This document shows positions 1-7,441 of a stretch of 25,613 bases of DNA, one piece after another. Under the pieces are notes generated by a model. That model worked only from the letters and a program-made list of their open reading frames with translations. It did not search any database and was not told the origin of the DNA. The DNA lies in NCBI GenBank assembly GCA_011620465.1, contig WOZC01000092.1:1-25613 (forward strand). The letters run 5' to 3'. Position 1 is the stretch's first letter. Each line of letters begins with the position of its first letter. The DNA is from Anaerolineaceae bacterium (GTDB lineage: Bacteria; Chloroflexota; Anaerolineae; Anaerolineales; Anaerolineaceae). The translations under genes and the position numbers were made by a program.

Positions 1-1
1 C

Positions 2-250
2 ATGCCCACTAAGGGATGGGTAGAAATAAACGACTTGTATTGCAAAGCCTGTGAAATCTGCGTTACAGACTGCCCCACGCATGTTCTGGCGCTGGATATG
101 TCCCGGCTGAGCCCCAAGGGGTATCACCCCGCTTATATGCTGCATCCTGAGGAATGCACCGCTTGTGGAATTTGTGCCGTAGTTTGCCCGGATGCGGCAA
201 TCACGGTCTACAAAGGCACGCCACCAGCAAAAGAAGGAGATGGTGAATAA
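2..250 (+). CDS. vorD: 2-oxoacid:ferredoxin oxidoreductase, delta (2x[4Fe-4S] ferredoxin) subunit
   Basis: Electron-transfer subunit of a four-subunit 2-oxoacid:ferredoxin oxidoreductase. It passes electrons from the TPP-bearing catalytic subunit to soluble ferredoxin in the cytoplasm. The 82 residues hold two complete bacterial-ferredoxin cluster motifs: C14-x2-C17-x2-C20-x3-C24-P and C52-x2-C55-x2-C58-x3-C62-P, enough for two [4Fe-4S] clusters. The ATG is the second base of the window, so its ribosome binding site cannot be seen and a start further upstream cannot be excluded, although the length fits the family. Its TAA overlaps the ATG of the alpha gene (TAATG), which indicates translational coupling. 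The D-A-B-C subunit order is that of VOR/KOR operons; the exact substrate is an inference. Confidence 0.88.
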   Translation: MPTKGWVEINDLYCKACEICVTDCPTHVLALDMSRLSPKGYHPAYMLHPEECTACGICAVVCPDAAITVYKGTPPAKEGDGE

Positions 251-1377
251 TGGCACTCGAACTGATCAAAGGAAATGTAGCTGTAGCCGAGACCGCGCTG
301 CGGGTCGGGCTGGTTTCCTATTTCGGATACCCCATTACTCCTCAAACTGAACTTCTGGAACATCTGTCTGCTCGTATGCCAGAGCTTGGCAGGGCATTTG
401 TCCAGGCTGAAAGCGAACTCGGTGCGATCAACATGGTTTATGGCGCTGCTTGCACAGGTTTTCGAACCATGACTTCAAGCTCCAGCCCTGGTGTCAGCCT
501 GATGCAGGAAGGTCTTTCATACATATCTGGTACGGAACTCCCTGCAGTGATCGTAAACGTCGTACGCGGCGGTCCAGGTTTGGGTAACATTGCTCCTTCG
601 CAAGCTGATTACACTCAAATGGTGCACGGCGGTGGGCATGGTGAATATCATCTCATCGTTCTGGCTCCTTCCTCAGTACAGGAAGCTGTGGATCTGACCG
701 CTTTGGCTTTTGATTTGGCAGAAAAATACCGCATGGTTGTCTGCATCCTGATGGATGGTTACCTTGGGCAGATGATGGAACCAGTCGAATTGCCTCCTTT
801 CGCTCCACTTCGTTCCGAAGCGCCAGACTGGGCGGTTGGTGCAAAACACCCTGAGGGTGAACGCGTGGTGCTGACTTCGATCAATATCAATCCACCCATG
901 CAAGAAATTTTCAACGTAAAAATGATGTCCCGCTGGCAGCAAATTGAGAAGGACGAAGTCCGCTACAAGGGTTATTACCTTGATGACGCTGAATACGTAG
1001 TCGTTGGTTTCGGCACTGCTGGCAGAATCGCATTGAGCTCGGTGCGGGCTGCCCGGGCAAAAGGCATCAAAGTTGGTCTCTTGCGTCCGATCACAGTTTC
1101 TCCATTCCCGGTAGAGGCCCTGGACAACCTGGTCTCTGGCAAAAAGGGATTCCTGGTGGTCGAAATGAACAATGGTCAAATGCTGGATGATGTTTCGGCG
1201 ATTGTTGCCAAACGTGTTCCGATCCATTTTTATGGTCGTATGGGCGGCATGGTACCCTATCCGGATGAAATCGATGCTGCTATCGACGAAATGATTCACA
1301 GCGATCATGATGTCAACCGGGATGCCCGTGGGGTGTGGTTGGCAAAGATGCGCGAATTAGTTGGAACAGGAGCCTGA
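250..1377 (+). CDS. vorB: 2-oxoacid:ferredoxin oxidoreductase, alpha subunit (VorB-like)
   Basis: Alpha subunit (pyrimidine-binding domain followed by transketolase C-terminal-like domain) of a ferredoxin-dependent 2-oxoacid oxidoreductase. These enzymes decarboxylate a 2-oxoacid oxidatively to acyl-CoA, CO2 and reduced ferredoxin. The 375-aa length is usual. The N-terminal GYPITPQTE motif, the QAESELGAINMVYGAA stretch, MTSSSSPG and RGGPGLG are all present. LAEKYRMVV and LGQMMEPVE resemble VorB (3-methyl-2-oxobutanoate oxidoreductase) more than 2-oxoglutarate enzymes as I remember them, so a branched-chain 2-oxoacid substrate is favoured but not proven. It overlaps vorD by one base and is followed one base later by the beta-subunit ATG. 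This fits amino-acid fermentation in an anaerobe. Confidence 0.9.
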   Translation: MALELIKGNVAVAETALRVGLVSYFGYPITPQTELLEHLSARMPELGRAFVQAESELGAINMVYGAACTGFRTMTSSSSPGVSLMQEGLSYISGTELPAVIVNVVRGGPGLGNIAPSQADYTQMVHGGGHGEYHLIVLAPSSVQEAVDLTALAFDLAEKYRMVVCILMDGYLGQMMEPVELPPFAPLRSEAPDWAVGAKHPEGERVVLTSININPPMQEIFNVKMMSRWQQIEKDEVRYKGYYLDDAEYVVVGFGTAGRIALSSVRAARAKGIKVGLLRPITVSPFPVEALDNLVSGKKGFLVVEMNNGQMLDDVSAIVAKRVPIHFYGRMGGMVPYPDEIDAAIDEMIHSDHDVNRDARGVWLAKMRELVGTGA

Positions 1378-1378
1378 G

Positions 1379-2158
1379 ATGCTTGATACCGAAGTGAAAT
1401 TAATCTACGAACGTCCTCACGGCTTTACCGATGTGACCACTCACTATTGCCCGGGCTGCACTCATGGTGTGGCTCACCGTTTGATCGCGGAAGTATTGGA
1501 AGAAATGGGCGAGTTGGACAACACAATCGGTGTGGCACCGGTTGGCTGCTCGGTATTTGCCTATAACTATTTCGATTTTGACTTTGTTGAAGCCGCCCAT
1601 GGTCGCGCACCGGCTATGGCAACCGGCATCAAACGCACCTTGCCTAATAAAACCGTCTTTACCTACCAGGGTGATGGCGATCTGGCTTCCATGGGTATGG
1701 GCGAAATTGTAGCTGCCGCGGCTCGCGGTGAGCAAATAACAGTCTTCTTCATCAATAACACCAACTACGGTATGACCGGTGGTCAAATGGCACCCACCAC
1801 GCTGCCTGGTCAGAAAACAAGCTCCTCTCCACTTGGTCGCGATGTGGAAACCCAGGGTTACCCCATTCGAACAGCTGAGTTGATCTCGTCTCTTGATGGG
1901 GCTTCATACGTCGTTCGGCGCAGCCTGCATGACGCGCGCAACATTCGCAACGCCAAGAAAGCCATTCGCACCGCTTTCGAAGTGCAAAAACGAGGGTTGG
2001 GCTTTTCCTTCATCGAATTGCTCTCTACTTGCCCAACCAACTGGGGGTTGACCCCCGTGAAAGCTCGCGAATGGTTGAAGGAATACATGATCCCGCAATA
2101 TCCCATCGCCGATTTCAAGGTTTCATCTGCTATTGAAGAAATGGTAAAAGGAGGCTAA
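1379..2158 (+). CDS. vorA: 2-oxoacid:ferredoxin oxidoreductase, beta (TPP-binding) subunit
   Basis: Beta subunit that binds thiamine pyrophosphate and Mg2+. The reading frame is open from a TTG at 1361, but the ATG at 1379 is the better start. It is preceded by AGGAG at 1368-1372 with six-base spacing, and it begins one base after the alpha-subunit stop. The 259-aa product shows an N-terminal HYCPGC (C24, C27) typical of cluster/TPP-proximal cysteines in this family. It also has the TPP motif GDGDLASMG (residues 98-106) ending in NNTNYGMTGGQ (from residue 126), which supplies the metal-binding Asp and Asn. The following MAPTTLPGQKTSSSPLGR is typical of VOR/KOR beta subunits. Third gene of the operon. 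Confidence 0.92.
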   Translation: MLDTEVKLIYERPHGFTDVTTHYCPGCTHGVAHRLIAEVLEEMGELDNTIGVAPVGCSVFAYNYFDFDFVEAAHGRAPAMATGIKRTLPNKTVFTYQGDGDLASMGMGEIVAAAARGEQITVFFINNTNYGMTGGQMAPTTLPGQKTSSSPLGRDVETQGYPIRTAELISSLDGASYVVRRSLHDARNIRNAKKAIRTAFEVQKRGLGFSFIELLSTCPTNWGLTPVKAREWLKEYMIPQYPIADFKVSSAIEEMVKGG

Positions 2159-2161
2159 CCG

Positions 2162-2701
2162 ATGCAGTCAGAAGTAATCATCTCTGGGTTTGGTGGTCAG
2201 GGTACGCTCTATGCTGGTCAGGTTTACGCCTACGCGGCAATGGACGAAGGAAAACATGTCACCTGGATCCCTTCTTACGGTCCTGAAATGCGCGGTGGTA
2301 CAGCGAACTGTACGGTCGTGATTTCTGATGAGGAAATCGGTTCCCCAGGTGCCCTTCATCCTCGTGCTGTCATCGCTCTTAACCTGCCTTCTTTAGACAA
2401 ATACGAACCTTTGGTTGCTCCGGGCGGTTTTTTGATTGTCAATGAATCGATGGTCAACCATGAGCCAACCCGTACAGATATACATTGGCTGATGATCCCG
2501 GCGAATAAGATCGCCCAGGAACTCGGCAATGAACGCGCTGCTAACATGATCTTGCTGGGTGCACTGGAAGGCAATATGAAAGCTTTGCCTGAAGATGCTC
2601 TTGAGCGTGCTCTTGTTGTGCACACCGCTGAGAGGTTGAGAAAGTTTGTAGATCTAAACATTGAAGCCCTGCATAGAGGCGCGGAATACAAAGTCGATTA
2701 A
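2162..2701 (+). CDS. vorC: 2-oxoacid:ferredoxin oxidoreductase, gamma subunit
   Basis: Gamma subunit (pyruvate/ketoisovalerate oxidoreductase gamma domain), 179 aa, the usual size. It begins with the diagnostic SGFGGQGTLYAGQ near residues 8-20 and contains SYGPEMRGGTANC and later ERAANMILLGAL, both family signatures. The domain helps bind CoA and completes the hetero-octamer in characterised relatives. A strong ribosome binding site, AAAGGAGG, ends the beta gene a few bases upstream of this ATG. The gene is the last of the operon and is followed 19 bases later by a Rho-independent terminator. Confidence 0.9.
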   Translation: MQSEVIISGFGGQGTLYAGQVYAYAAMDEGKHVTWIPSYGPEMRGGTANCTVVISDEEIGSPGALHPRAVIALNLPSLDKYEPLVAPGGFLIVNESMVNHEPTRTDIHWLMIPANKIAQELGNERAANMILLGALEGNMKALPEDALERALVVHTAERLRKFVDLNIEALHRGAEYKVD

Positions 2702-2720
2702 TCGACAAACGCGTTGATGA

Positions 2721-2753
2721 GACCCGAAAGATCCATACCTTCGGGTCTTTTTT
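2721..2753 (+). terminator. Rho-independent terminator of the vor operon
   Basis: GACCCGAA (2721-2728) pairs perfectly with TTCGGGTC (2740-2747) around an 11-base loop, and six Ts follow at once. It lies 19 bases after the vorC stop on the same strand. Confidence 0.92.
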
Positions 2754-2778
2754 ATACTCACTGTTATTTCAAGCCGTT

Positions 2779-2808
2779 TTGCCAACGAAACGCATGTACA
2801 TGTATAAT
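2779..2808 (+). promoter_or_regulatory. Promoter of the PH-domain gene, placed for a leaderless transcript
   Basis: TTGCCA (2779-2784), an 18-base spacer and a perfect TATAAT (2803-2808). Transcription should begin about 7 bases after the -10 box, at or next to the ATG at 2816. No Shine-Dalgarno sequence lies in between. Confidence 0.6.
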
Positions 2809-2815
2809 TTCATGG

Positions 2816-3697
2816 ATGGAAAAGAATTTTTCGCCCCCAAAGACCAGAAGCCTGGTTATCAACGGCTTGGTCGCAGCGTTTCTCATTGCCGCCATCCTCT
2901 TTCTGCTCATCAGTGGGTCAATGACCGGTACGGGATGGTTGTCCATCGTCTTTATTGGGGTTGGTTTGCTCCTTTTGGTTCCTCTCGGATTGGCAGTTTA
3001 CCGAATTATCACCATCATCACCACGGTGTACAGCCTGACCCGTGAAGGGCTGGAGGTGAAATGGGGCTTACGACGGGAGTTGATCCCAATGCGAGAGATG
3101 GAATGGGTGCATCCAGTAAGCGATTTCGAAACACCTTTGCCTTTGGGCTTTAAGCTGGTCAGAGGTTCATACTATGAAGAAAAAAACATCAGCGGGCTGG
3201 GAAAGACACTGTTTGTTGCCACAACTCCCGACCAAATGGTGTTGATCAAGCTTAGCCAGGCTTACCTGGTCATCTCCCCGGAGGATAAGCTGGCATTTAC
3301 AGAGGCATATAAACAGCTCTCACAGTTGGGCAGCCTACAGCAATTTCAACCTGAGTCAGAAAACCTGAGAATGCTCTGGCAGCGTGTCATGAACGATTCC
3401 CTGGCAAAGCGTCTGCTTCTTGGTGGAGCAATCAGTTTCGCGGTACTGATCCTTTCTTCGGTGATCATTGTTGGTCTCCTCCAACGAGTGGTGTGGGTAA
3501 GCATGGAACAGGTTCCATCCTCCAGGCTCTTTTTACTTGCCCTGATCGGACTGTTTTTCAGCATCCTGAACACCTTGACCGGGCTTTTCCTATACCTGCA
3601 GGAGCGGACGGGAAGGACCGTGGTCTACCTGGTATGGGGCTGGTCGATTGTGGTCAACGCCATCCTGACCCTGGCGATGGTTTTCATGAGCATTTGA
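2816..3697 (+). CDS. Membrane protein with bacterial PH-like domain
   Basis: Predicted 293-aa integral membrane protein of unknown function. Two N-terminal membrane segments (about residues 13-33 and 41-65) are followed by a soluble stretch of about 110 residues. That stretch reads like a bacterial PH (bPH/YdbT-type) domain: VYSLTREGLEVKWGLRRE, then IPMREMEWVHP, and a region ending in VISPEDKLAFTEAYKQL. Three more membrane segments close the protein (about 203-230, 237-262 and 268-293). The frame is open further upstream (to 2714), but that would run through the vor terminator. The ATG at 2816 starts a normal positively charged leader and sits at the predicted transcription start. The family call rests on pattern memory; no enzymatic residues are seen. 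Confidence 0.75.
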   Translation: MEKNFSPPKTRSLVINGLVAAFLIAAILFLLISGSMTGTGWLSIVFIGVGLLLLVPLGLAVYRIITIITTVYSLTREGLEVKWGLRRELIPMREMEWVHPVSDFETPLPLGFKLVRGSYYEEKNISGLGKTLFVATTPDQMVLIKLSQAYLVISPEDKLAFTEAYKQLSQLGSLQQFQPESENLRMLWQRVMNDSLAKRLLLGGAISFAVLILSSVIIVGLLQRVVWVSMEQVPSSRLFLLALIGLFFSILNTLTGLFLYLQERTGRTVVYLVWGWSIVVNAILTLAMVFMSI

Positions 3698-3793
3698 GCA
3701 GAAAAACCTGTAAAAAGAGCAATCTTGATCAATTTGGGGAAACTGAATATGGAAAGATTTTGTGATGGATAATAACTCAACTGGTATCAGCTA

Positions 3794-3802
3794 TGCTATA
3801 AT
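3794..3802 (+). promoter_or_regulatory. Extended -10 promoter upstream of the LCP gene
   Basis: TGC-TATAAT, an extended -10 box, 42 bases before the LCP start codon. No good -35 box is visible, as is common for extended -10 promoters. GTGT-CAAA-ACAC (3818-3829) forms a small palindrome in the predicted leader. Confidence 0.45.
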
Positions 3803-3843
3803 CGGTATTCTGATGGAGTGTCAAAACACACCGTTATTATGCT

Positions 3844-5157
3844 ATGGAAATTAAGCGCACTTTACCAACCGATCACAAGCGGTGGTTAGCGTTTGTTGCG
3901 GGGTTCCTTACCTTGAGCCTGATCTTTACAGGCTGTAATTATGGGGGTCGACCGTCTTCTGGTCAACCTGGGGGAGTCGAAGCGGGAGTAGTAGCATCTT
4001 CTACTGCCAGTCCAACACCTTCTCCTTCTCCAACTGCTACCTCAACGCCCTGGCCGACTTTTGCGCCAGCCCTGGAGACCTGGCCAACCCCTGCGCCTCC
4101 TCCAGCGGATAGAGTGGAGCTGCCGGAAGGAACTACGGTTTGGCTTTTACTTGGCGCTGAAGAAGCGCTGCCTACCCGCGGACGCACGCAAGCGATCCAC
4201 CTACTGCTGGTGAACGAACGGCTATCCAAAGCCAGTGTTATTTCCATCCCCGGTTCCACCTATCTTTACCTGCCAGGGCATGGAATGGGAAGGATCAACA
4301 CAGCCTGGCCGCTGGGAGGAACGAAACTGATCTATGATACATTAAGTTACAACTTCGGGCTGCAGCCGGATCGCTATGTGGTTGCTCATGAGACCGAGTT
4401 TACCTGGCTGGTGGATGACTTGGGTGGGTTGGAGGTGAGCGTTCTCTATCCCATTCGGGATGATTGTGGAGGACTACCGGCGGGTTTACACAGCATGGAT
4501 GGGAAAAAAACCTTGTGCTACGTATCTCACCATGCTGATGATGATATCTTTCGCACGATCAGGCAGCAACAAGTGCTGCAATTGATCTTTACAAAATTAG
4601 TTCAATTGGGACGGTTGGCAAAACTACCGGTCATGTATGCCTCTTACGATCAAAACCTGGAAACCGACGTCAGTTTACTCGATCTGATTTTGCGGATCCC
4701 GCTGGCTTTGCGTTTGGGCGACCCGGAACGAGTGAAAACCTTTGTATTGGGTTGGGAGGAGCTGGAAACCTGGCAGTTACCGGATACGACCCGCACAGAG
4801 GTGCTCTTACCCAGGGAAGGGAAAATTAGCCAGTTGGTCAACCAGGCTGTTGGCGCGATTCTTGAACCCTCACCATTAAATGCGGTCGTGTTGACTTATG
4901 AGTTTCAGCTGACCGAGGTAATAGGGTTGACCCGCACTGCTGATGCCCGTTTGACGGAATTGGCAGCGCCTACAAAGACGCCAACACCTCCTGCGGCTTT
5001 TGTGCCAACCGCGACTCCTGTCTGGACAGCGACGCCAACAAGTCCCGGGCAGACACCGACAGTAACCAAGACGGCTACCAAAACACCGCAGCCCAGCCCG
5101 ACCAGCGATGCGCCTTATCCGTTCCCAACGGTTATTTGGGACACGCCATACCCCTAA
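3844..5157 (+). CDS. LytR-CpsA-Psr (LCP) family protein with divergent active site, lipoprotein-like
   Basis: LCP proteins transfer undecaprenyl-linked glycopolymers onto peptidoglycan outside the membrane. The 437-aa product has a basic start, a hydrophobic segment ending in IFTGC (a poor lipobox, with Phe at -3), and a Ser/Pro/Thr linker to about residue 95. An LCP-like domain follows (about 95-260): LLLG, SIP at 134-136, INTAWPLGGTKL, LVDDLGGLEVSV, LHSMDGKKTLCYV and DIFRTIRQQQ (234-243). The tail is TPTP-rich and ends in DTPYP. The usual SIPRD is SIPGS, and the usual YxRxR is YVSHH. Asp233/234, Arg237 and Arg240 remain. It is therefore a divergent, perhaps non-transferase, LCP member. No Shine-Dalgarno sequence is seen before the ATG. 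The next gene is an envelope protein with the same style of C-terminus. Confidence 0.8.
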   Translation: MEIKRTLPTDHKRWLAFVAGFLTLSLIFTGCNYGGRPSSGQPGGVEAGVVASSTASPTPSPSPTATSTPWPTFAPALETWPTPAPPPADRVELPEGTTVWLLLGAEEALPTRGRTQAIHLLLVNERLSKASVISIPGSTYLYLPGHGMGRINTAWPLGGTKLIYDTLSYNFGLQPDRYVVAHETEFTWLVDDLGGLEVSVLYPIRDDCGGLPAGLHSMDGKKTLCYVSHHADDDIFRTIRQQQVLQLIFTKLVQLGRLAKLPVMYASYDQNLETDVSLLDLILRIPLALRLGDPERVKTFVLGWEELETWQLPDTTRTEVLLPREGKISQLVNQAVGAILEPSPLNAVVLTYEFQLTEVIGLTRTADARLTELAAPTKTPTPPAAFVPTATPVWTATPTSPGQTPTVTKTATKTPQPSPTSDAPYPFPTVIWDTPYP

Positions 5158-5165
5158 AGGGCAGG

Positions 5166-5174
5166 TGCTATAGT
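5166..5174 (+). promoter_or_regulatory. Extended -10 element placed for leaderless expression of the SLT-like gene
   Basis: TGC-TATAGT ends 6 bases before the ATG at 5181, so transcription would start on the start codon itself. It lies in the 23-base gap after the LCP stop, and no ribosome binding site is present at a usable distance. Confidence 0.45.
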
Positions 5175-5180
5175 AAAAAA

Positions 5181-6956
5181 ATGGAAAACAACAAGCAAAA
5201 AATCAACCGATTTGTCAGGATCTTCGTGATCCTTGCTTTGTTGTTAAGTATGTTTAATGCAAGCCCCGCAGAAACTTCGCCCACCCTTTTTTCAGAGAAG
5301 AAACGCACTATCAAAATCGAGGTGGATTACACCCTCTATGAATGGTGGCTGCTCTCCTGGAAGACCTCAGCGGTGGTTTGCCAGGTTTACACCGAACACG
5401 AGTCCTGGCCGGACGATAGTGAAGTGCTCTATTATTGCGGCGCAACCATTCAAAAGCAGTGGACGCAAACCAACGCCTGCATGTATACAGGTGAAATCAC
5501 GCAATTGGATGAATGTAAGGGCTTGTATTTGCATCTTGCCAATGTGACACCCCTCGTAAAGGAGGTGGAAGTCAACCTGCCGGCACCTGAGGTCTACATT
5601 TCAGTTGTTGGCTGTGACAAAGAGCCTGGTCAGACCAACTGCAGCAGTTTACCTTACCTGAGATTTCAGGGTTTTGAACCCCTGCCAAATGAAAGCATTA
5701 TCCAAATCGTCGGACGATATAACGGGATGGGCTTTAGCTGCCCTGGGGGTTCCTGTGACCTTCCGCTCACACCAACGGGCACGGATGGGATAACCGTGGA
5801 GTTTTGGGCAGAGTCGAGTTATGGCGATGCCAGCGAGGTTTACACAGCCAAGGTACGGGTGATTCCCTGGGGTGATTTTGCTAACCCAGATAGCACCTCA
5901 GTCGACAAACCCACCTATTATGTTGATGTCCTCAGTTCTCAATGGCTGGGTGAAGGTAAATCCACTTGCTCGGATATCTGGCAGTCTTTCATGCCGATTG
6001 ATGGTCCTCCAGCCTGGCTTCGCACACCCCAACTGGCTGAACAGTTGGAGAGCGACAACGAATACTATTTATTGGCAGGAATGCTGATCAAGCAAGGTTT
6101 GGTGGATGCTATTGACTGTCCAACAGGCGGGTTGGAAACCAACGGTGCGGCAACCGTTTGTGGAATGGAGGCCGCCCAGCCAGTTGTAGATGACTGGCAA
6201 AATCAATTTAACGCTGAAATCATCCAGGTGGCTAACCAAACCGGGGTCCCGGCACAATTGATGAAAAACATCTTCAGCCGGGAAAGCCAGTTTTGGCCTG
6301 GCATCTACGAAAAAGTAAGCGAAGCAGGTCTTGGGCATCTCAGCGACCTGGGAGCTGACGCGGTTTTGCTATGGAACCCCAGTTTCTACAGCCAGTTTTG
6401 TCCCCTTGTCCTAACTGAAGAAACCTGTCAGCGCGGTTTTGGGAACCTGGATAAAGATCAACAAGAGATGCTGCGTGGGACACTGGTTCAGAAAGTCAAC
6501 GCTGCTTGTCCGGACTGCCCGGTGGGGATCGACCTGACCCAGGCAAACTTCAGCATCAGCATTTTTGCGCGCAGCCTGCTGGCGAATTGCGAGCAAGTAA
6601 AGCAGATTGTGTTTAATAACACCGGCAAACAACCCGGACAATTGATCAGTTACGAAGATTTGTGGAAGTTTTCCCTGGTGAATTACACCAGCGGCTCGGG
6701 CTGTCTCGGTAACGCCATCCAGCGAACCATAAACAATGGGAATTCCCTCACCTGGGCGAACGTCTCATATAATCTTGAGCCGGTGTGTCAGACCAGCATT
6801 GAGTATGTGGAAGAAGTGTCTACCATGTCAGTGGAAGAAGCACCAGGCGTGGAAGATTTCCTGGTAAGTCCTACCCCTGAAATCCCGATTGCGCCAACAC
6901 CCACCCAGCCAAAGGTGATTTACCCAACCGCTACACCTCCCACACCATATCCGTAA
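5181..6956 (+). CDS. Secreted Cys-rich protein with SLT-like (lytic transglycosylase) domain
   Basis: 591 aa with a basic N-terminus and hydrophobic signal segment (about residues 9-28). An N-terminal part of about 300 residues is rich in cysteine and aromatic residues and I cannot place it. A region around residues 345-520 resembles a soluble lytic transglycosylase fold: VANQTGVPAQLMKNIFSRES with candidate catalytic Glu368, then EAGLGHLSDLGADAVLLW, which resembles the Gly-Leu-x-Gln core of SLT domains with His in place of Gln. The C-terminus is a Pro/Thr linker ending in PPTPYP. The frame is open from 5136, but ATG 5181 gives the signal peptide and fits the promoter element. The gene follows the LCP gene directly, so a cell-wall role is likely. 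Lytic activity is inferred from a few motifs only. Confidence 0.72.
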   Translation: MENNKQKINRFVRIFVILALLLSMFNASPAETSPTLFSEKKRTIKIEVDYTLYEWWLLSWKTSAVVCQVYTEHESWPDDSEVLYYCGATIQKQWTQTNACMYTGEITQLDECKGLYLHLANVTPLVKEVEVNLPAPEVYISVVGCDKEPGQTNCSSLPYLRFQGFEPLPNESIIQIVGRYNGMGFSCPGGSCDLPLTPTGTDGITVEFWAESSYGDASEVYTAKVRVIPWGDFANPDSTSVDKPTYYVDVLSSQWLGEGKSTCSDIWQSFMPIDGPPAWLRTPQLAEQLESDNEYYLLAGMLIKQGLVDAIDCPTGGLETNGAATVCGMEAAQPVVDDWQNQFNAEIIQVANQTGVPAQLMKNIFSRESQFWPGIYEKVSEAGLGHLSDLGADAVLLWNPSFYSQFCPLVLTEETCQRGFGNLDKDQQEMLRGTLVQKVNAACPDCPVGIDLTQANFSISIFARSLLANCEQVKQIVFNNTGKQPGQLISYEDLWKFSLVNYTSGSGCLGNAIQRTINNGNSLTWANVSYNLEPVCQTSIEYVEEVSTMSVEEAPGVEDFLVSPTPEIPIAPTPTQPKVIYPTATPPTPYP

Positions 6957-7042
6957 AGGATGTCATCACGAGCGCATCAATCAAGGCTCTCTTGAATTTG
7001 AAGGCTCTCTTTATCAATTTTTAGAACCTGCAGGAAAACAAT

Positions 7043-7075
7043 CACCAACCAGGTTCGTGACTGAACTGGTTGGTG
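7043..7075. terminator. Hairpin between convergent genes, possible terminator
   Basis: CACCAACCAG (7043-7052) pairs perfectly with CTGGTTGGTG (7066-7075), extended by TTC/GAA around a one-base bulge. It lies between the + strand SLT-like gene and the - strand YtxH gene. On the - strand it is followed by ATTGTTTTCC, a weak T-tract. On the + strand no T-tract follows at once. Confidence 0.55.
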
Positions 7076-7100
7076 TTGAGTGGTTGAAATAAGTGTTCTG

Positions 7101-7316
7101 CTATTTTTTGCCCGAGCGTAATAATTCGAGCTCGGTTTCCAGCTCTAGTCGTTTTTCAACCCCAGCCTGGTTTACTTCATTCTGGACATTTTCGATGTAG
7201 TCATTGATGCGGGCTTTCAGTTCTTCACCGGAGTAGGGGGTAAGTAGTAAGACCAAAGCGCTGCCAACCAAACCGCCTAAAAATGCCCCTTTTAGCCAAC
7301 TACATGATTTGCTCAT
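7101..7316 (-). CDS. YtxH-like small membrane-anchored protein
   Basis: 71-aa protein with one Gly-rich membrane segment (about residues 9-27: LKGAFLGGLVGSALVLLLTPYSG) followed by a charged amphipathic helix with the GEELK motif. This is the layout of YtxH-domain proteins, a general-stress-associated family of unknown mechanism. The start codon has a good ribosome binding site (GAGGA, 4-base gap). The gene stands apart from the operon upstream of it and has a candidate -10 box of its own. Confidence 0.75.
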   Translation of the reverse strand: MSKSCSWLKGAFLGGLVGSALVLLLTPYSGEELKARINDYIENVQNEVNQAGVEKRLELETELELLRSGKK

Positions 7317-7392
7317 AGTATCCTCGTTTCTTTATTTACCAATACGATACGATCTGAATATTTTGGAACTTTCCATACCTAATTGCATCTGT

Positions 7393-7398
7393 ATTATA
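7393..7398 (-). promoter_or_regulatory. Candidate -10 box for the YtxH-like gene
   Basis: Reverse complement reads TATAAT, 77 bases upstream of the start codon. No convincing -35 box or TG extension is seen. Confidence 0.35.
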
Positions 7399-7408
7399 GC
7401 GGATTTCA

Positions 7409-7426
7409 AGGCGCGATCATGCGCCT
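7409..7426 (-). terminator. Short GC hairpin after the flavodoxin-to-DUF2804 operon
   Basis: AGGCGC and GCGCCT pair perfectly around a 6-base loop, 15 bases after the DUF2804 stop. On the - strand only TTGAAA follows, so termination would be weak. Confidence 0.4.
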
Positions 7427-7441
7427 GCAAAATCTTGCTCC

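Noticed and set aside
2714..2815. N-terminal extension of the PH-domain protein
   Set aside because: It would translate the vor terminator hairpin and the promoter, and would put a Cys-rich nonsense leader before the first membrane segment.
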